Positions 8,238 to 19,007 of a stretch of 64,000 bases of DNA are shown here, in pieces (within the stretch, counting starts at the first letter, position 1; every line of letters begins with the position of its first letter). The translations under genes were made by a program, and so were the position numbers. The stretch lies in the NCBI GenBank assembly GCA_964370985.1, contig CAYJLE010000011.1, positions 16,667 to 80,666 on the forward strand. The letters are read 5' to 3'. Below the pieces are notes generated by a model that was not told the DNA's origin, made no database searches, and saw only the letters and a program-made list of their open reading frames with translations. The DNA comes from JAHDVS01 sp964370985 (lineage in GTDB: Bacteria; Actinomycetota; Thermoleophilia; Gaiellales; Gaiellaceae).

Positions 8238-11200
8238 ATGGCGGTCGTGACAGGCGAACGCCGCATCGTCACCGTCCTCTTCGCGGACATCGTCGGCTCG
8301 ACCGCGATCGCGGAGACGCTCGGCGCCGAGCGGTCGAAGCTTCTCGTCGACGAGGTGATGCGCGTCATGGGCGCCGAGGTCGAGCGCTACGAGGGCACGG
8401 TCGCGCAGTACGCCGGCGACGAGCTCTACGCCGTCTTCGGCGCGCCCGTGGCACACGAGGACGACTCCGAGCGAGCCGTCCGGGCCGCCGTGGCGATCCA
8501 GCGGTCGCTCGGCCGCTACGCGGCCGAGGTGCGGGACGCCTACGGGATCGAGCTCTCGGCGCGGATCGCGATCAACACCGGACCGGTTGTGATCCGCCCG
8601 GAGAGCGAGGATCCGTACAACGCCCTCGGCGACACGGTCAACCTGGCCGCCCGGATCCAGAAGCTCGTGCCGGGCGGCGAGATCGTCGTCGGCAGGGCGA
8701 CGAAGGCCCAGGTCGAGACCTGCTTCGAGCTCGAGAGCCTCGGCGAGCACGACCTGCGCGGCCTCTCCGGGTCGGTCGAGCCATTCCGGGTCCTGCGCCC
8801 CCTGGAGGGGGGGCCGCCGGCGCCGTCGTGGCCGCTGGTCGGGCGCGACTTCGAGCTGGCCGTGCTCGAGCGGGCGCTCGACGGGCTCCTCGACGGTCGC
8901 GGGGCAATCGTCTCGGTGATCGGCGAGCCCGGCATTGGCAAGTCCCGGCTGGTTGCCGAGGCCAGGTGCCGGTACGCAGACCGCGTGCGCTTCCTCGAAG
9001 GCCGGGCGGTGTCCTACGCCGCGAGCTTCCCCTACTGGCCGGTGCGCGAGCTGGTGCGCGACTGGCTCGGCGTCGGGCTCGGCACGCCGGAGGCGCGCGT
9101 CCGACTCGAGCTGAAGGCGGAGCTGGCGCGCTCCCTCGGCGAGGGCGCTGACGCCGCCTACCCGTTTCTCGCGCGCCTCCTCGGCCTCGCCCTCGAGCCC
9201 GAGGCCGAGGCGCAGCTTCAGGAGCTGAACCGGGAGAGCCTCCAGCGGGAGACGTTCGAGTTCTTCGCCGAGCTCGTCTGCAGTCTCGCCCGCGAGAGCT
9301 CCCTCTGCCTCGTCCTCGAGGATCTGCACTGGGCCGACGACTCGACCCTGGAGCTGCTCGAGGCGCTCCTGCCGGTGACCGAGGAGGCGGCAGTCGGCCT
9401 GCTGCTCCTCTACCGCAGCGAGCGCGAGCTCGGATCCTGGCGCCTCGGCGAGCGGGCCCGGCAGCGCTACCCGCACCGCTACCGGGAGCTCGAGCTGCGG
9501 CCTCTCCCGGACGACGCGTCCCGCGCGCTCGCCGCAAGCGTCGCCGGCGCCGAGCTCCCAGCGCCGGTCGCCGAACGCCTCGCCATGCGCGCGGGCGGCA
9601 ATCCGTTCTTCCTCGAAGAGGCCCTGCTCGACCTGATCGAGCGTGGAGCGCTGCGCCGTGACGCCGGCCGCCTCGTGCTCGCCGTCCCCGAGGACGAGCT
9701 CGCGATCCCGGCGCTCGTGCAGGGCGCCCTCCAGGCGCGCCTCGACAGGCTCGACCCCGGGACACGGGAGGTACTTTCGTACGCCGCCGTGATCGGGCGC
9801 TCGTTCGGCCTGCCGCTGCTCGGATCGCTCGTGCCCCACGAGCGCCTGCTGCCCGCCCTCTCCGAGCTCCAGCGCCTCGACCTCGTCGTCGAGACGCGGC
9901 GGCGGCCCGCGCCGGAGTACCGCTTCCGCCACGGGCTCGTCCAGGAGGTCGCCTACGCGAGCCTGCTCGAGACGAGACGGCGCAGGCTCCACGGGCGCGT
10001 CGGCGAGGCGCTCGAGGCGCTCGTCGCGGAGGCCCAGGAGGGCGACTACGGGTTGCTCGCCCGCCACTTCAGCGAGGCCGACCTGCCCGAGCGAGCGGTC
10101 GAATACCAGTTGCGCGCCGGCGACGCGGCCCGCGCGCTCGGAGCCGAGCAGGAGGCCCTCGAGCACTACGGCCGCGCCCGGGACTTCCTCGTGCGGCTGG
10201 GGGACGAGCCCCGCGCCCGGGAGACCCTGTTCAAGATCGCGCTCGCCCACCACCTCGCCTTCGACTTCGAGCGGGCCGAGCAGGCCTACGACGAGGCGTT
10301 CTGCTGCCGGGTCGAGGAGCTCGTCCAGCTCAGGCCGACGAGAAAGCTCGAGGTCGGGGTGAGGCGCCCGGGCGACGTGATCCCGGGCAACGTCTACTCG
10401 ACCGCGTCGCTGTTCCTGACCGAGCTGCTCTTCCGCGGGCTCCTGATGGCGGACGCCGAGCTCGGCGTCGTCCCGTCGCTGGCGGACAACTTCCGCGTGT
10501 CCGGCGACGGGCGGGAGTACCTGTTCCGCCTGCGGGACGGCCTGCGCTGGAGCGACGGGCACCCGCTCACGGCCGAGGACTTCGCGTTCACGTGGCGCTC
10601 GATGCGCGAGGAGAGGGCGCTCACGTCCTTCCACCTCGAGGACGTCGAGTCGGCCCGGGCGCTCGACGACCGCACGCTCGAGGTACGCCTGCGGGCGCCC
10701 GTCAACTACTTCCCCTACCTGCTGGCGCGGGCCTGGACCTACCCGTGGCCACAGCATCGCTGCGAGGAGCTCGGCCCCGACTGGCGCCTGCCCGGAAACC
10801 TCGTCGGCAACGGGCCGTTCGTGCTCGCCGAGCTCGAGCGCGACCGCGCCCTCCTGACCGCCAACCCGTACTGGATCGGGCCGCGAGGAAACGTGCGCGA
10901 GATCCACCTGGCCTTCCTCGACACGGACGCCGAGATCGTCGAGGCCTGGCGCGGTGGCAGCTTCGACCTCTGCCACGTCCACGAGCCGACCCTCGAGAGC
11001 GAGAGCGACACGGTCGGGCTCGTGATCCCCGAGCTGTCGACCCGCTACATCGGTTTCCGGACCGACCGGCCGCCGTTCTCGAACGAGCTCGTCCGCAGAG
11101 CGTTCGCGCACGCCGTCGATCGCGAGCGCCTGCTCCGGAGCTTCTCGAGCTGGCAGCGCCCGGCCAGCCGCGGCGGGATGGTCCCACCCGCGATGCCCGG

Positions 11201-11741
11201 GCACTCCCACCGGGCAGGGCCGGAGTACGACCTCGCGCTCGCGCACCGCCTGCTCGCGGAGGCCGGCCATCCGGAGGGAAGAGGGCTGCCCGAGCTCGAG
11301 CTGAGCGTCCCCGCCTGGCTCGCGCCCGCCGCCGGCTTCGTCGAGCAGTGGGCCGAGCTCGGGGCGCGCGTGCGCGTGGCCGCCGCCAAGAACCACTGGC
11401 AGGTCCCCGAGTCGGCCGACCTGTGGGTCTCGGACTGGACGGCCGACTACCCCGACCCGGACGGGTTCTTCCGCGGCCTGATTCGCCTCGACCAGCCGCT
11501 GGCGCGCGACGCGGATCTGACGGAGGCGCTCGACGAGGCGCGGGGGCTCACCGATCCGGCCGGGCGGATGCGGCTCTACCAGGAGGTCGACCGCCTGCTC
11601 GCCAGCGAGCGGGCCCTGATGCTCCCGATCTCGTACGGGCGCTCGATGCTCGTGCACCGCACCTGGGTCGAGGGGGTCTGGGCCAACGCCCTGTCGAAGG
11701 CGCACCTCGACTGCGCGATCGTCAACCGGCCGGGTGGCTGA
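8238..11741 (+). CDS. Fusion: class III nucleotide cyclase domain, AAA/STAND-type ATPase and peptide-binding (SBP_bac_5) domain
   Basis: This 1167-residue protein joins three modules. Residues 9-185 form a class III cyclase domain: metal residues D17 (VLFADIVGST) and D61 (YAGDELYAVFG) are present, and so are the asparagine and arginine in DTVNLAARI. The usual substrate lysine four residues before D61 is Q57. About 195-680 is an ATPase with Walker A GEPGIGKS (229-236) and LCLVLEDLHWADD (Walker B-like) near 357. About 698-1155 matches family-5 oligopeptide-binding proteins (LRDGLRWSDGHPLTAEDFAFTW, GNGPFVL). There is no signal peptide or membrane span, so the binding domain should be cytoplasmic. 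A TACAAT box 7 nt before ATG 8238 suggests a leaderless mRNA. It is probably a signalling protein with unknown ligand. Confidence 0.85.
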   Translation: MAVVTGERRIVTVLFADIVGSTAIAETLGAERSKLLVDEVMRVMGAEVERYEGTVAQYAGDELYAVFGAPVAHEDDSERAVRAAVAIQRSLGRYAAEVRDAYGIELSARIAINTGPVVIRPESEDPYNALGDTVNLAARIQKLVPGGEIVVGRATKAQVETCFELESLGEHDLRGLSGSVEPFRVLRPLEGGPPAPSWPLVGRDFELAVLERALDGLLDGRGAIVSVIGEPGIGKSRLVAEARCRYADRVRFLEGRAVSYAASFPYWPVRELVRDWLGVGLGTPEARVRLELKAELARSLGEGADAAYPFLARLLGLALEPEAEAQLQELNRESLQRETFEFFAELVCSLARESSLCLVLEDLHWADDSTLELLEALLPVTEEAAVGLLLLYRSERELGSWRLGERARQRYPHRYRELELRPLPDDASRALAASVAGAELPAPVAERLAMRAGGNPFFLEEALLDLIERGALRRDAGRLVLAVPEDELAIPALVQGALQARLDRLDPGTREVLSYAAVIGRSFGLPLLGSLVPHERLLPALSELQRLDLVVETRRRPAPEYRFRHGLVQEVAYASLLETRRRRLHGRVGEALEALVAEAQEGDYGLLARHFSEADLPERAVEYQLRAGDAARALGAEQEALEHYGRARDFLVRLGDEPRARETLFKIALAHHLAFDFERAEQAYDEAFCCRVEELVQLRPTRKLEVGVRRPGDVIPGNVYSTASLFLTELLFRGLLMADAELGVVPSLADNFRVSGDGREYLFRLRDGLRWSDGHPLTAEDFAFTWRSMREERALTSFHLEDVESARALDDRTLEVRLRAPVNYFPYLLARAWTYPWPQHRCEELGPDWRLPGNLVGNGPFVLAELERDRALLTANPYWIGPRGNVREIHLAFLDTDAEIVEAWRGGSFDLCHVHEPTLESESDTVGLVIPELSTRYIGFRTDRPPFSNELVRRAFAHAVDRERLLRSFSSWQRPASRGGMVPPAMPGHSHRAGPEYDLALAHRLLAEAGHPEGRGLPELELSVPAWLAPAAGFVEQWAELGARVRVAAAKNHWQVPESADLWVSDWTADYPDPDGFFRGLIRLDQPLARDADLTEALDEARGLTDPAGRMRLYQEVDRLLASERALMLPISYGRSMLVHRTWVEGVWANALSKAHLDCAIVNRPGG

Positions 11742-12450
11742 CGTGGCGTCGGGGACGAGCGTCGCGCTGGTCACCGGGGCGAGTCGCGGCATCGGCCGCG
11801 AGATCGCCCGCCAGCTCGCCGGGCTGGGGCTGACCACGTATGCAACCGCGCGCGATCCCGCCGCCGCCGAACGCGTCGCCACGGAGCTCGCCGGCGAAGG
11901 GCTGCCCGTGCTCGGGCGCGCGCTCGACGTGACCGACCAGGGCAGCATCGATCGGCTCGCCGCGGAGCTCGGGCGCGACCCGGGCCGGCTCGACGCGCTC
12001 GTCAACAACGCCGGCGTCCTGCTCGACCACGACCTGACCGCGGCCGAGCCGGATCTCGAGCTCGTGCGCCGGACGCTCGAGACGAACCTGCTCGGCGCCT
12101 GGCGGGTGACCGCCGCGTTCCTGCCGCTGATGCGCCGCCACGGGCACGGGAGGATCGTCAACGTGTCGACGAGCATGGCGCAGCTCGCCTCGATGGGGGG
12201 CGGCTCCCCCGGCTATCGCACCTCGAAGACGGCGCTGAACGCGCTCACCCGCGCGCTGGCGGCGGAGCTCGAAGGGACGGACGTGCTCGCCAACTCCATG
12301 GATCCCGGCTGGGTGCGCACCGACATGGGCGGCCCGGCGGCGACGCGCTCGGTCGGGGAGGGAGCGGACACCGCGGTCTGGCTGGCCACGCTGCCCGGAG
12401 GCGGCCCGTCCGGCGGCTTCTTCCGGGACCGCGAGCCGATCCCGTGGTGA
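11734..12450 (+). CDS. Short-chain dehydrogenase/reductase
   Basis: This is a classical SDR oxidoreductase of 238 residues. It has the cofactor motif TGASRGIG (about 15-22), NNAG in the DALVNNAGVLLDH strand, the catalytic serine near NVSTSMAQLAS, and YRTSK carrying the catalytic tyrosine and lysine. The motif DPGWVRTDMGGPAA follows. Substrate cannot be told. The ARDP segment after strand 2 suggests NADP(H), but this is inference. The GTG at 11734 overlaps the end of the cyclase fusion gene by 8 bases; a second GTG at 11743 is equally possible. The overlap suggests co-transcription with the fusion gene. Confidence 0.9.
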   Translation: MADVASGTSVALVTGASRGIGREIARQLAGLGLTTYATARDPAAAERVATELAGEGLPVLGRALDVTDQGSIDRLAAELGRDPGRLDALVNNAGVLLDHDLTAAEPDLELVRRTLETNLLGAWRVTAAFLPLMRRHGHGRIVNVSTSMAQLASMGGGSPGYRTSKTALNALTRALAAELEGTDVLANSMDPGWVRTDMGGPAATRSVGEGADTAVWLATLPGGGPSGGFFRDREPIPW

Positions 12451-12459
12451 GCGAGCGCG

Positions 12460-13224
12460 CTACGCGTTGAGCTCCCAGATCAGACGCAGACCTTCGAGCG
12501 TCAGATCCGGGTCGACGAGCTCGATCGTCTCCGAGTGCGGGGCGATCAGGGAGGCGAGGCCTCCGGTCGCGATCACGCGGGCGTCCTCGCCGAGCTCGGA
12601 GCGCATGCGGCGGACGATGCCGTCGACCTGACCCGCGAACCCGTACACGAGGCCGGACTGGAGCCCGCCGACGGTCGTCTTCCCGATCACCTCGGGCGGC
12701 TCGACGAAGTCGACCTTGACGAGGCGTGCCGCGCGCGCGAACAGGGCGTCCATCGAGATCTCGATCCCGGGGGCGAGGACGCCGCCGACGTACTCGCCGC
12801 CGCGCGAGACGGCATCGAAGTTCGTGGACGTTCCAAAGTCGACGACGATCGAGGGGGCTCCGTAGCGCTCGCGGACGGCGACCGCGTTGACGATCCGGTC
12901 GGGACCGACCTCGTGGGGGTTGTCGTACAGGATCGGGATTCCCGTCTTCGTGCCCGGCCCGACGACGAGCAGCCGCGCCCCCGCGTAGCGCTCGGCGAAC
13001 GACCCGTACTCGCGCACGAGCGGAGGGACCGTCGAGGAGAGGCAGACGCCGCCGAGGTCGTCGAAGTCGAGCTCTCGCAGCTCGAGCAGGCGATCGATCA
13101 GGGCTCCGATCTCGTCGGCGGTGCGCTCGGCCTCGGTGGCGACACGCCAGCACTCGGTCAGCCGGTCCCCGGCGAAGACACCGAGGACCGTCTGGGTGTT
13201 GCCGACGTCGATCGCGAGCAGCAC
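12460..13224 (-). CDS. coaX: Type III pantothenate kinase
   Basis: CoaX phosphorylates pantothenate in the first step of coenzyme A synthesis. The 254-residue protein shows the ASKHA-fold phosphate loop LLAIDVGNTQTVLG at the N-terminus, DNPHEVGPDRIVNAVA and VVDFGTSTNFDAVS with its conserved aspartate, then GGVLAPGIEISMDALF and ATGGLASLI. The GTG at 13224 is preceded by GAGG. It is the last gene of the minus-strand tilS-to-coaX cluster. Confidence 0.95.
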   Translation of the reverse strand: MLLAIDVGNTQTVLGVFAGDRLTECWRVATEAERTADEIGALIDRLLELRELDFDDLGGVCLSSTVPPLVREYGSFAERYAGARLLVVGPGTKTGIPILYDNPHEVGPDRIVNAVAVRERYGAPSIVVDFGTSTNFDAVSRGGEYVGGVLAPGIEISMDALFARAARLVKVDFVEPPEVIGKTTVGGLQSGLVYGFAGQVDGIVRRMRSELGEDARVIATGGLASLIAPHSETIELVDPDLTLEGLRLIWELNA

Positions 13225-13256
13225 GCCTCAGGGCTTCGGAGCGCGGGCCCGCGGGC

Positions 13257-13619
13257 TCATTCGTCCTCGGGCGCGAGCGGCTCGCCGAGCTTCTCGGCCA
13301 GAGCCTCCGGTGTCAGCGTCGGCAGCTCCCCCTCGCCGCGCAGCTCCTCGATCGTCACGTCGCTCGACGTGTACACCTCGGCGCGGGGGATCATCCGGGT
13401 GGGCCGGTTCTTGTCCCACACCCACACGTCCTCCATGACGACGTGGAAGAACGGGTAGCTCGCCTGGGGCAGGACCCTGAGGTCGAGCTTGTTGCAGAGG
13501 TACGTGGAGTCCTGCGTGACCACGCAGTAGCGAAACAGCCCGAAGACCGCCGTGTACTCCTTCTTCAGGCGAAGCTCGAGCTCGGCCTCGTACTCGTCGA
13601 GCTCATCGAGGTTCGACAT
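13257..13619 (-). CDS. DUF2469-type conserved protein
   Basis: The 120-residue product matches the actinobacterial DUF2469 pattern: YEAELELRLKKEYTAVFGLFRYCVV at the start, then VVMEDVWVWDKNRPTRMIPR and SSDVTIEEL. No function is known to me. I chose ATG 13619 over 13628 because TATCAT (13627-13632) lies exactly 7 nt upstream and overlaps the other ATG, predicting a leaderless transcript from inside the end of folK. It sits between folK and coaX. Confidence 0.8.
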   Translation of the reverse strand: MSNLDELDEYEAELELRLKKEYTAVFGLFRYCVVTQDSTYLCNKLDLRVLPQASYPFFHVVMEDVWVWDKNRPTRMIPRAEVYTSSDVTIEELRGEGELPTLTPEALAEKLGEPLAPEDE

Positions 13620-13624
13620 GCCGC

Positions 13625-14083
13625 TCATGATAGCTCCGCCAGGAGTTCCGCCACCCGCCGCCCGTCGGGAAGCGCGAGCTCCGGGTCGATCTCGGCCAGC
13701 GGCTCCAGCGCGAAGCGCCGCTCCGCGAGCCGCGGGTGGGGCACGACGAGGTCGAGCTCGTCCACCGTCTCGCCGCCGTGGAGCAGCAGGTCGAGATCGG
13801 CCGTGCGCGGGCCGAAGCGACGCGCCTCGTCGCGCACCCGCCCGAGGGCGAGCTCGATCTCGAGCAGCCGGGCGAGCAGCTCCCGGGGGGCGAGCTCGGT
13901 CTCGACGGCGCAAGCGGCGTTCAGGAACCGGGGCTGGCTCTCGTCGCCGACGGGGTCGGTATCCCGGAAGCTCGAGACCGCGCGGACGCACACGCCCGGT
14001 GTCACGTCGAGCAGCTCGAGCGCCCGTCGCAGCGTCGCCTCGCGGTCGCCGAGGTTCGAGCCCAAGCCGACGTAGGCGATCAT
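13625..14083 (-). CDS. folK: 2-amino-4-hydroxy-6-hydroxymethyldihydropteridine pyrophosphokinase
   Basis: FolK transfers pyrophosphate from ATP to hydroxymethyl-dihydropterin in folate synthesis. The 152-residue protein starts MIAYVGLGSNLGDREATL, the canonical N-terminus. It has FLNAACAVETEL, then the metal-binding aspartates in RRFGPRTADLDLLL, and the typical VVPHPRLAERRFALEPL. It is downstream of folB by 25 bases in the folP-folB-folK block. Confidence 0.95.
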   Translation of the reverse strand: MIAYVGLGSNLGDREATLRRALELLDVTPGVCVRAVSSFRDTDPVGDESQPRFLNAACAVETELAPRELLARLLEIELALGRVRDEARRFGPRTADLDLLLHGGETVDELDLVVPHPRLAERRFALEPLAEIDPELALPDGRRVAELLAELS

Positions 14084-14108
14084 GGGGTCGGTGGCGGCAC
14101 TCCCGGCC

Positions 14109-14468
14109 TCAGTGGCGCGACCGCTCCACGACAGCCGCGGTGAACTCGACCGGCGCTGCGAGCTTGACCTCCGGCTTGCGCACCCGCACCCGCACACGCG
14201 AGACGTCGAATTGCGCAAGCAGCGCGTCGGCGATCCGCGCGGCCAGCGCCTCGATCAGGTTGTAGCGGGTACCGGTCGCGACCGACTCGACGCAGGCGGC
14301 GACCTTCCCGTAGTCGACCGTGTCGGACAGGCGGTCGCTGCGGACGCCCGCATCGTGCGCGACCAGGGTCACGTCGAACAGGAACGGCTGCCCTCGCTCG
14401 CGCTCCTCGGGCAGCGCGCCGTGGTAGCCGTAGACCTCGAGACCGTAGATCTCGAGCCCGACCTCCAC
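14109..14468 (-). CDS. folB: Dihydroneopterin aldolase
   Basis: FolB cleaves dihydroneopterin to hydroxymethyl-dihydropterin. The 119-residue protein starts VEVGLEIYGLEVYGYHGALPEERERGQPFLFDV, then has DTVDYGKVAACVESV and YNLIEALAARIADALL, and ends with VRVRKPEVKL containing the likely catalytic lysine. The GTG start at 14468 follows the folP stop by four bases, so the two are coupled. Confidence 0.95.
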   Translation of the reverse strand: MEVGLEIYGLEVYGYHGALPEERERGQPFLFDVTLVAHDAGVRSDRLSDTVDYGKVAACVESVATGTRYNLIEALAARIADALLAQFDVSRVRVRVRKPEVKLAAPVEFTAAVVERSRH

Positions 14469-14472
14469 GGCG

Positions 14473-15300
14473 TCAGTGCACCCCCACGAGCGCGTGCGCG
14501 GCGGCGAGCGCCTCGACGTGCTCGCGCACGTCGTGGACACGGAAGACGGAGGCGCCTCGCTCGTAGGCGAAGACCGCCGCCCCCACGGACGCCGCGAGCG
14601 AGCCGGCGGTCGCGGCCTCGTCCCCGAGGATCCTCGCGAGGAAGCGCTTGCGCGAGATGCCGACGAGCACCGGGCGGCCCAGAGCGACCAGCTCGTCGAT
14701 GCGGGCGAGCAGCTCGAGGTTGTGCTCGACGGTCTTGCCGAACCCGATGCCCGGGTCGAGGCAGATCCGCTCCTCGGGCACGCCCTCGGAGACCGCGAGC
14801 TCGAGCCGCGCTTCCAGGAAGGCGCACACCTCGGAGACGACGTCGTCGTAGCGCGGGTCGAGCTGCATCGTCCGGGGCGCGCCGAGCATGTGCATGAGGC
14901 ACAAGTAGGCCCCGCTCCCGGCGACGACCCCGGCGAGCTCGGGATCGGCGCGCAGCGCGGTGACGTCGTTCACCAGCACGGCGCCGAGCTCGAGCGCGCG
15001 ACGCGCGACCTCGGCCTTCGACGTGTCGATCGAGAGCGGCACCGCACCGCCGAGCAGCTCGAGCACGGGGACGACGCGGGCGAGCTCCTCGTCGAGGCCG
15101 ACAGCGTCGGCTCCCGGCCTCGTCGACTCCCCGCCGACGTCGACGAGCACGGCGCCCTCGGCGTGGAGCTGGCGCGCCCGGGCGGCCGCGGCGTCGGGAG
15201 CCATGAATCGGCCGCCGTCCGAGAACGAGTCAGGCGTCGCGTTGACGACGCCGATCACGCTCGGACGCGGCAGCAGCTCCTCGATCGGCGGGACGGTCAC
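14473..15300 (-). CDS. folP: Dihydropteroate synthase
   Basis: FolP condenses p-aminobenzoate with the activated pterin and is the sulfonamide target. The 275-residue TIM-barrel protein shows GVVNATPDSFSDGG, VDVGGESTRPGA, LVNDVTALR, CLDPGIGFGKTVEHN and GISRKRF. The GTG at 15300 has TAGAAT (15307-15312) exactly 6 nt upstream, so it probably starts its own leaderless transcript although ftsH lies only 28 bases upstream. In many genomes folE precedes folP here; it is absent. Confidence 0.95.
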   Translation of the reverse strand: MTVPPIEELLPRPSVIGVVNATPDSFSDGGRFMAPDAAAARARQLHAEGAVLVDVGGESTRPGADAVGLDEELARVVPVLELLGGAVPLSIDTSKAEVARRALELGAVLVNDVTALRADPELAGVVAGSGAYLCLMHMLGAPRTMQLDPRYDDVVSEVCAFLEARLELAVSEGVPEERICLDPGIGFGKTVEHNLELLARIDELVALGRPVLVGISRKRFLARILGDEAATAGSLAASVGAAVFAYERGASVFRVHDVREHVEALAAAHALVGVH

Positions 15301-15328
15301 GACCGGATTCTACGAGGGAGCGAGGCCG

Positions 15329-17290
<1,962 letters not shown>

Positions 17291-17364
17291 AGAGGATCAC
17301 GGCCCCCATGCGTGTCCACGAAGGGTAGCAGGGCGCCCTCTTCCGACCACCCCGCCGAGCCGGC

Positions 17365-17937
17365 TTACGGCAGCTCCTCGGCCTGGGCGGCGAGCTCGTC
17401 GCGGAGGATTCCCACGTACGGCAGGTTGCGGTAGCGCTCCGCGAAGTCGAGGCCGTAGCCGATCACGAAGCGCTGCGGGATCTCGAAGCCGACGTAGCGG
17501 CATTCGACGTCGGTGGTGCGGCGGGCGGGCTTCGTCAGGAGCGCGCACACCTCGAGGGAAGCCGGCAGGCGAGCCCTCAGCATGCGGACGAGGTAGGCAA
17601 GCGTGAGCCCGGAGTCGACAATGTCCTCGACGATGAGGACGTTGCGACCCTCGACGGACAGGTCGAGGTCCTTGAGGATCCGCACGACGCCCGAGGAATC
17701 GGTCGCCGACCCGTAGCTCGAGATCGCCATGAAGTCGACCTCGCACGGGGTGTCGATCGATCGCATCAGGTCGGAGACGAAGAACACGGCGCCCTTGAGG
17801 ACGCCGACGAGCAGGAGATCGCGGCCGCGGTAGTCGGCCGAGATCTCGGCTCCGAGCTCGGCGATCCGCCGCCCGAGCGTCTCCTCGTCGATCAGCACCT
17901 CCTCGACCGCGGTGCTCAGCTCGCCCTGTCTCGTCAT
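17365..17937 (-). CDS. hpt: Hypoxanthine phosphoribosyltransferase
   Basis: Hpt salvages hypoxanthine (and usually guanine) using PRPP. The 190-residue protein has LLLVGVLKGAVFFVSDL, the flexible-loop region VDFMAISSYGS, the PRPP-binding motif LIVEDIVDSGLTL (about 101-113), and the late ECRYVGFEIPQRFVIGYGLDFAERYRNLPYVG. The ATG at 17937 overlaps the tilS stop as ATGA, so it is coupled to tilS. Confidence 0.95.
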   Translation of the reverse strand: MTRQGELSTAVEEVLIDEETLGRRIAELGAEISADYRGRDLLLVGVLKGAVFFVSDLMRSIDTPCEVDFMAISSYGSATDSSGVVRILKDLDLSVEGRNVLIVEDIVDSGLTLAYLVRMLRARLPASLEVCALLTKPARRTTDVECRYVGFEIPQRFVIGYGLDFAERYRNLPYVGILRDELAAQAEELP

Positions 17938-18944
17938 TCCCCACCCCTCGTCGCGACCACGGCGTCCTCGTAGCCCGGGACGGTAGCGACCCCCGGAACG
18001 ACGACGACGGCGTCGCCCCGGACCACGAGCGGCCACGCTTCCCGCTCCGACCGGGGAATCTTCGCACCGACGAACAGATCCTGCACTTTCGTGAGCGCCG
18101 GCTCGGCGAGGCGGTCGCCGGCCCGCCAGCCGCGGACGACGAGCCCCGGCGCGCGCGGCTCGATCGTCCATTCGCCCCAGCGCACGGGGCCGGCCAGCCG
18201 TACTGGCGCCCGCTCGAGCCACACGCGCTCGTACTCGCGCACGGCGACGAGCCCACGCCCGAGGTCGACCCGCCTCGAGCCGGCAGGTGCCGCCAGCAGC
18301 TCGGCGAACGCCCGCTGGACGGGCCGCGGGATGTCCGCAGGACGGTCGAGCGCCGCGAGCACGTTGCGCTCGGCGGCCGGGTGCAGCTCCCGCAGATGCG
18401 GCAGGATCCGCTCGCGGATCAGGCCGCGCTTCGTGTCCGGGTTCGTCGAGTCGACCCGGTAGGGCAGGTCTTCGTCGCGGCAGTAGGCGGCGACCTCGTC
18501 GCGCCACACGCGGAGCAGGGGCCGGACGACCCCGTCGTCGCGACGCACACGGATCCCGGTCGTCGTTCCGCTCGAGACGAGGCGGTAGAGGATCGTCTCG
18601 ACCTGATCGCTCGCGGTGTGGCCCGTGGCGCGCGGCCGGTGCGCGGCAACCGCGTAGCGCAGCTCGCGCAGGCCAGCCTCCGAGAGCCCCTCTCCGGGCG
18701 CATCGACGATCTCGGCGCCGAATGCCTCGGCGCAGAAGCGAGCGTCCTCGGCGGACTCGCGGCCACGCAGGCCGTGGTTGACGTGCAGCGCCTCCACGCG
18801 GTAGCCGAGCGCGCGGAGCACGTGCCAGAGGCAGGTCGAGTCGGGCCCGCCCGAGACGAGGCAGACGACCTCGCCGCCCGGAGCGATCAGGTCGTGCTCG
18901 CGGACGTGCTCCTCGACCCGGGCGCGCAGCGCGGCGGGGCTCAT
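17934..18944 (-). CDS. tilS: tRNA(Ile)-lysidine synthase
   Basis: TilS converts the CAU anticodon of a tRNA-Ile to lysidine-AU, changing it from Met to Ile decoding. The 336-residue protein carries the N-type ATP pyrophosphatase loop VSGGPDS (about 30-36), HVNHGLRG, and ATGHTASDQVETILYRL. The region NPDTKRGLIRERILPHLRELHP follows, and the C-terminal domain is compact. The ATG at 18944 has TACGAT (18951-18956) 6 nt upstream, predicting leaderless initiation. It heads the minus-strand operon. Confidence 0.92.
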   Translation of the reverse strand: MSPAALRARVEEHVREHDLIAPGGEVVCLVSGGPDSTCLWHVLRALGYRVEALHVNHGLRGRESAEDARFCAEAFGAEIVDAPGEGLSEAGLRELRYAVAAHRPRATGHTASDQVETILYRLVSSGTTTGIRVRRDDGVVRPLLRVWRDEVAAYCRDEDLPYRVDSTNPDTKRGLIRERILPHLRELHPAAERNVLAALDRPADIPRPVQRAFAELLAAPAGSRRVDLGRGLVAVREYERVWLERAPVRLAGPVRWGEWTIEPRAPGLVVRGWRAGDRLAEPALTKVQDLFVGAKIPRSEREAWPLVVRGDAVVVVPGVATVPGYEDAVVATRGGE

Positions 18945-18970
18945 CACACGATCGTAGCGCCTCGCTCGAG

Positions 18971-18999
18971 TTGCCCCCGGTGACCAGTCCGGGTATACC
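18971..18999 (+). promoter_or_regulatory. Promoter for the P-type ATPase gene
   Basis: TTGCCC (18971-18976) and TATACC (18994-18999) are spaced by 17 bases, and the ATG follows 8 bases later at 19008. It is divergent from the tilS -10 box at 18951-18956, so the two promoters abut. Confidence 0.65.
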
Positions 19000-19007
19000 C
19001 CGCCACG

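Noticed and set aside
8052..12176. Very long minus-strand open frame (1374 codons) opposite the cyclase fusion gene
   Set aside because: It is antisense to genes with clear domains, has no recognisable motif, and long antisense frames are expected at this GC content.
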